In this document: positions 7,060 through 7,358 of the stretch, piece by piece
Layout of the letters: each line of letters starts with the position of its first letter
Numbering within the stretch: position 1 is the stretch's first letter
From: an uncultured Selenomonadaceae bacterium
Lineage (GTDB): Bacteria; Bacillota; Negativicutes; Selenomonadales; Selenomonadaceae
Direction: 5' to 3'
Assembly: GCA_905233325.1 (NCBI GenBank)
Contig: CAJODU010000083.1
Location: 1 to 7,358 of the forward strand
Length of the DNA: 7,358 nt
Notes under the pieces: model-generated
What the model was told of the DNA's origin: nothing
The model's database searches: none
The model's input: only the letters and a program-made list of their open reading frames with translations
Made by a program: the position numbers and the translations under genes

Positions 7060-7116
7060 CGATTGAACTCATCAAAAATCCGCGCTCTTATAAAAATTTA
7101 TTCAGTGAAAAAATGC

Positions 7117-7153
7117 AAAAAAAGGAACTAATCAGCAATTACTGACTAATTCC
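7117..7153 (-). terminator. Rho-independent terminator after the fliF-like gene
   Basis: On the minus strand, GGAATTAGTCAG pairs with CTGATTAGTTCC to form a 12-bp stem with two G-U pairs, closed by the 6-nt loop TAATTG and followed at once by seven T residues. It starts 18 bp downstream of the stop at 7172 and ends about 60 bp before the proposed adhesin -10 box. It therefore separates the flagellar transcript from the adhesin transcript. The plus strand has no matching T tail, so it acts in one direction. Confidence 0.88.
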
Positions 7154-7171
7154 CAACAGAAATATTTATAC

Positions 7172-7357
7172 TTAATCGTCCTCGGACAGCCACTGCTTGA
7201 TAAGCATTGCAACGTCGGCAGGTTTCTCGTCGATGAATTTGAGTATAGCCTGTTTCTCGTCGCGCTGGCGTCTCTCTTCCGGTGTGAGTTTTTCTTCTTC
7301 GATTCTTCCGGCCTCGATAGCGGCTTGACGTGCCTCTTCTTCTGCACGCTGCCTTGC
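7172..7357 (-). CDS. fliF: Probable flagellar M-ring protein FliF, C-terminal 61 residues (5' part outside window)
   Basis: Only the 3' end is present, stopping with TAA at 7174-7172. The visible protein is a charged, Glu/Arg/Ala-rich helix (RAEEEARQAAIEAGRIEEEK) followed by LTPEERRQRDEKQAILKFID, then EKPADVAMLIKQWLSEDD at the end. The closing pattern, [N/K]P-x-x-V-A-x-L-[I/L]-[R/K]-x-W-L-x-[E/D]-[E/D], is characteristic of the FliF cytoplasmic tail, which binds FliG and links the membrane-embedded MS ring to the rotor switch. The charged linker before it is also usual for FliF. The call rests on about 25 residues, so another protein with a similar tail is possible. An intrinsic terminator begins 18 bp after the stop, so this is the last gene of its transcript. 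FliG, which usually follows fliF, does not follow here. Confidence 0.6.
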   Translation of the reverse strand, partial: ARQRAEEEARQAAIEAGRIEEEKLTPEERRQRDEKQAILKFIDEKPADVAMLIKQWLSEDD

Positions 7358-7358
7358 A

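Larger units (their letters stand above)
6922..7171. other. Intergenic region between the fliF-like gene and the adhesin
   Basis: These 250 bp are much richer in A+T than the flanking genes. They hold, in the direction of transcription, the intrinsic terminator (7153-7117), a TATAAT (7059-7054), a 23-bp dyad (7030-7008), a small perfect palindrome GAAATTTC (6962-6969) and the Shine-Dalgarno site (6933-6928). I see no tRNA, no riboswitch-like fold and no coding frame with a ribosome site. Confidence 0.75.

Noticed and set aside
7132..7347. Minus-strand frame of 71 codons over the fliF end
   Set aside because: It runs through the fliF stop and into the terminator stem, has Arg/Lys/Ser-rich composition, and competes with a frame ending in a recognisable FliF tail.

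Overview
The window is almost entirely one very large surface-protein gene read on the minus strand (from 6921 leftwards past position 1). It is preceded by a 250-bp AT-rich intergenic region and, at the right edge, by the last 61 codons of another minus-strand gene. The large protein has a signal peptide, a TPS-like (two-partner-secretion/haemagglutination) N-terminal domain, and then thousands of residues rich in Asn, Thr, Ser, Gly and Ala and lacking cysteine. This matches the leukotoxin LktA / filamentous-haemagglutinin type of secreted adhesin. The right-edge gene looks like the FliF (flagellar M-ring) C-terminus. A flagellated diderm anaerobe fits both, and a Selenomonadaceae-like Negativicute is the best guess. 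That assignment is inference from gene content only.

Layout, in the direction of transcription (right to left): 7357-7172 is the 3' end of a fliF-like gene. 7153-7117 is a strong intrinsic terminator 18 bp after its stop codon. 7116-6922 is a leader/promoter region with a consensus TATAAT at 7059-7054, a 23-bp dyad at 7030-7008 and a Shine-Dalgarno sequence at 6933-6928. 6921-5686 is the adhesin N-terminus (signal peptide, TPS-like domain, start of the beta-helical shaft). About 5710-671 is the central part in a second reading frame. About 720-1 continues the same repeat pattern back in the original frame and runs off the window.

The three coding pieces read as one protein of at least 2,300 residues interrupted by two single-base frame changes, one base short near 5690-5710 and one base extra near 705-720, so the net frame is restored. 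Either this is a recently inactivated gene, or the assembly has two indel errors. Neither break lies in a homopolymer. The C-terminal end of the adhesin and any outer-membrane partner (LktB/ShlB-like) lie outside the window.

Other points: eight poly-G tracts of 7-8 bases in the coding strand, all at Gly-Gly codons; a 9-bp tandem repeat encoding a Ser-Thr-Thr linker; two alpha-helical, lysine-rich insertions in an otherwise beta-rich protein; and about 19 imperfect repeats of roughly 57 residues in the distal half. I see no RNA genes, CRISPR arrays, insertion sequences or phage features.
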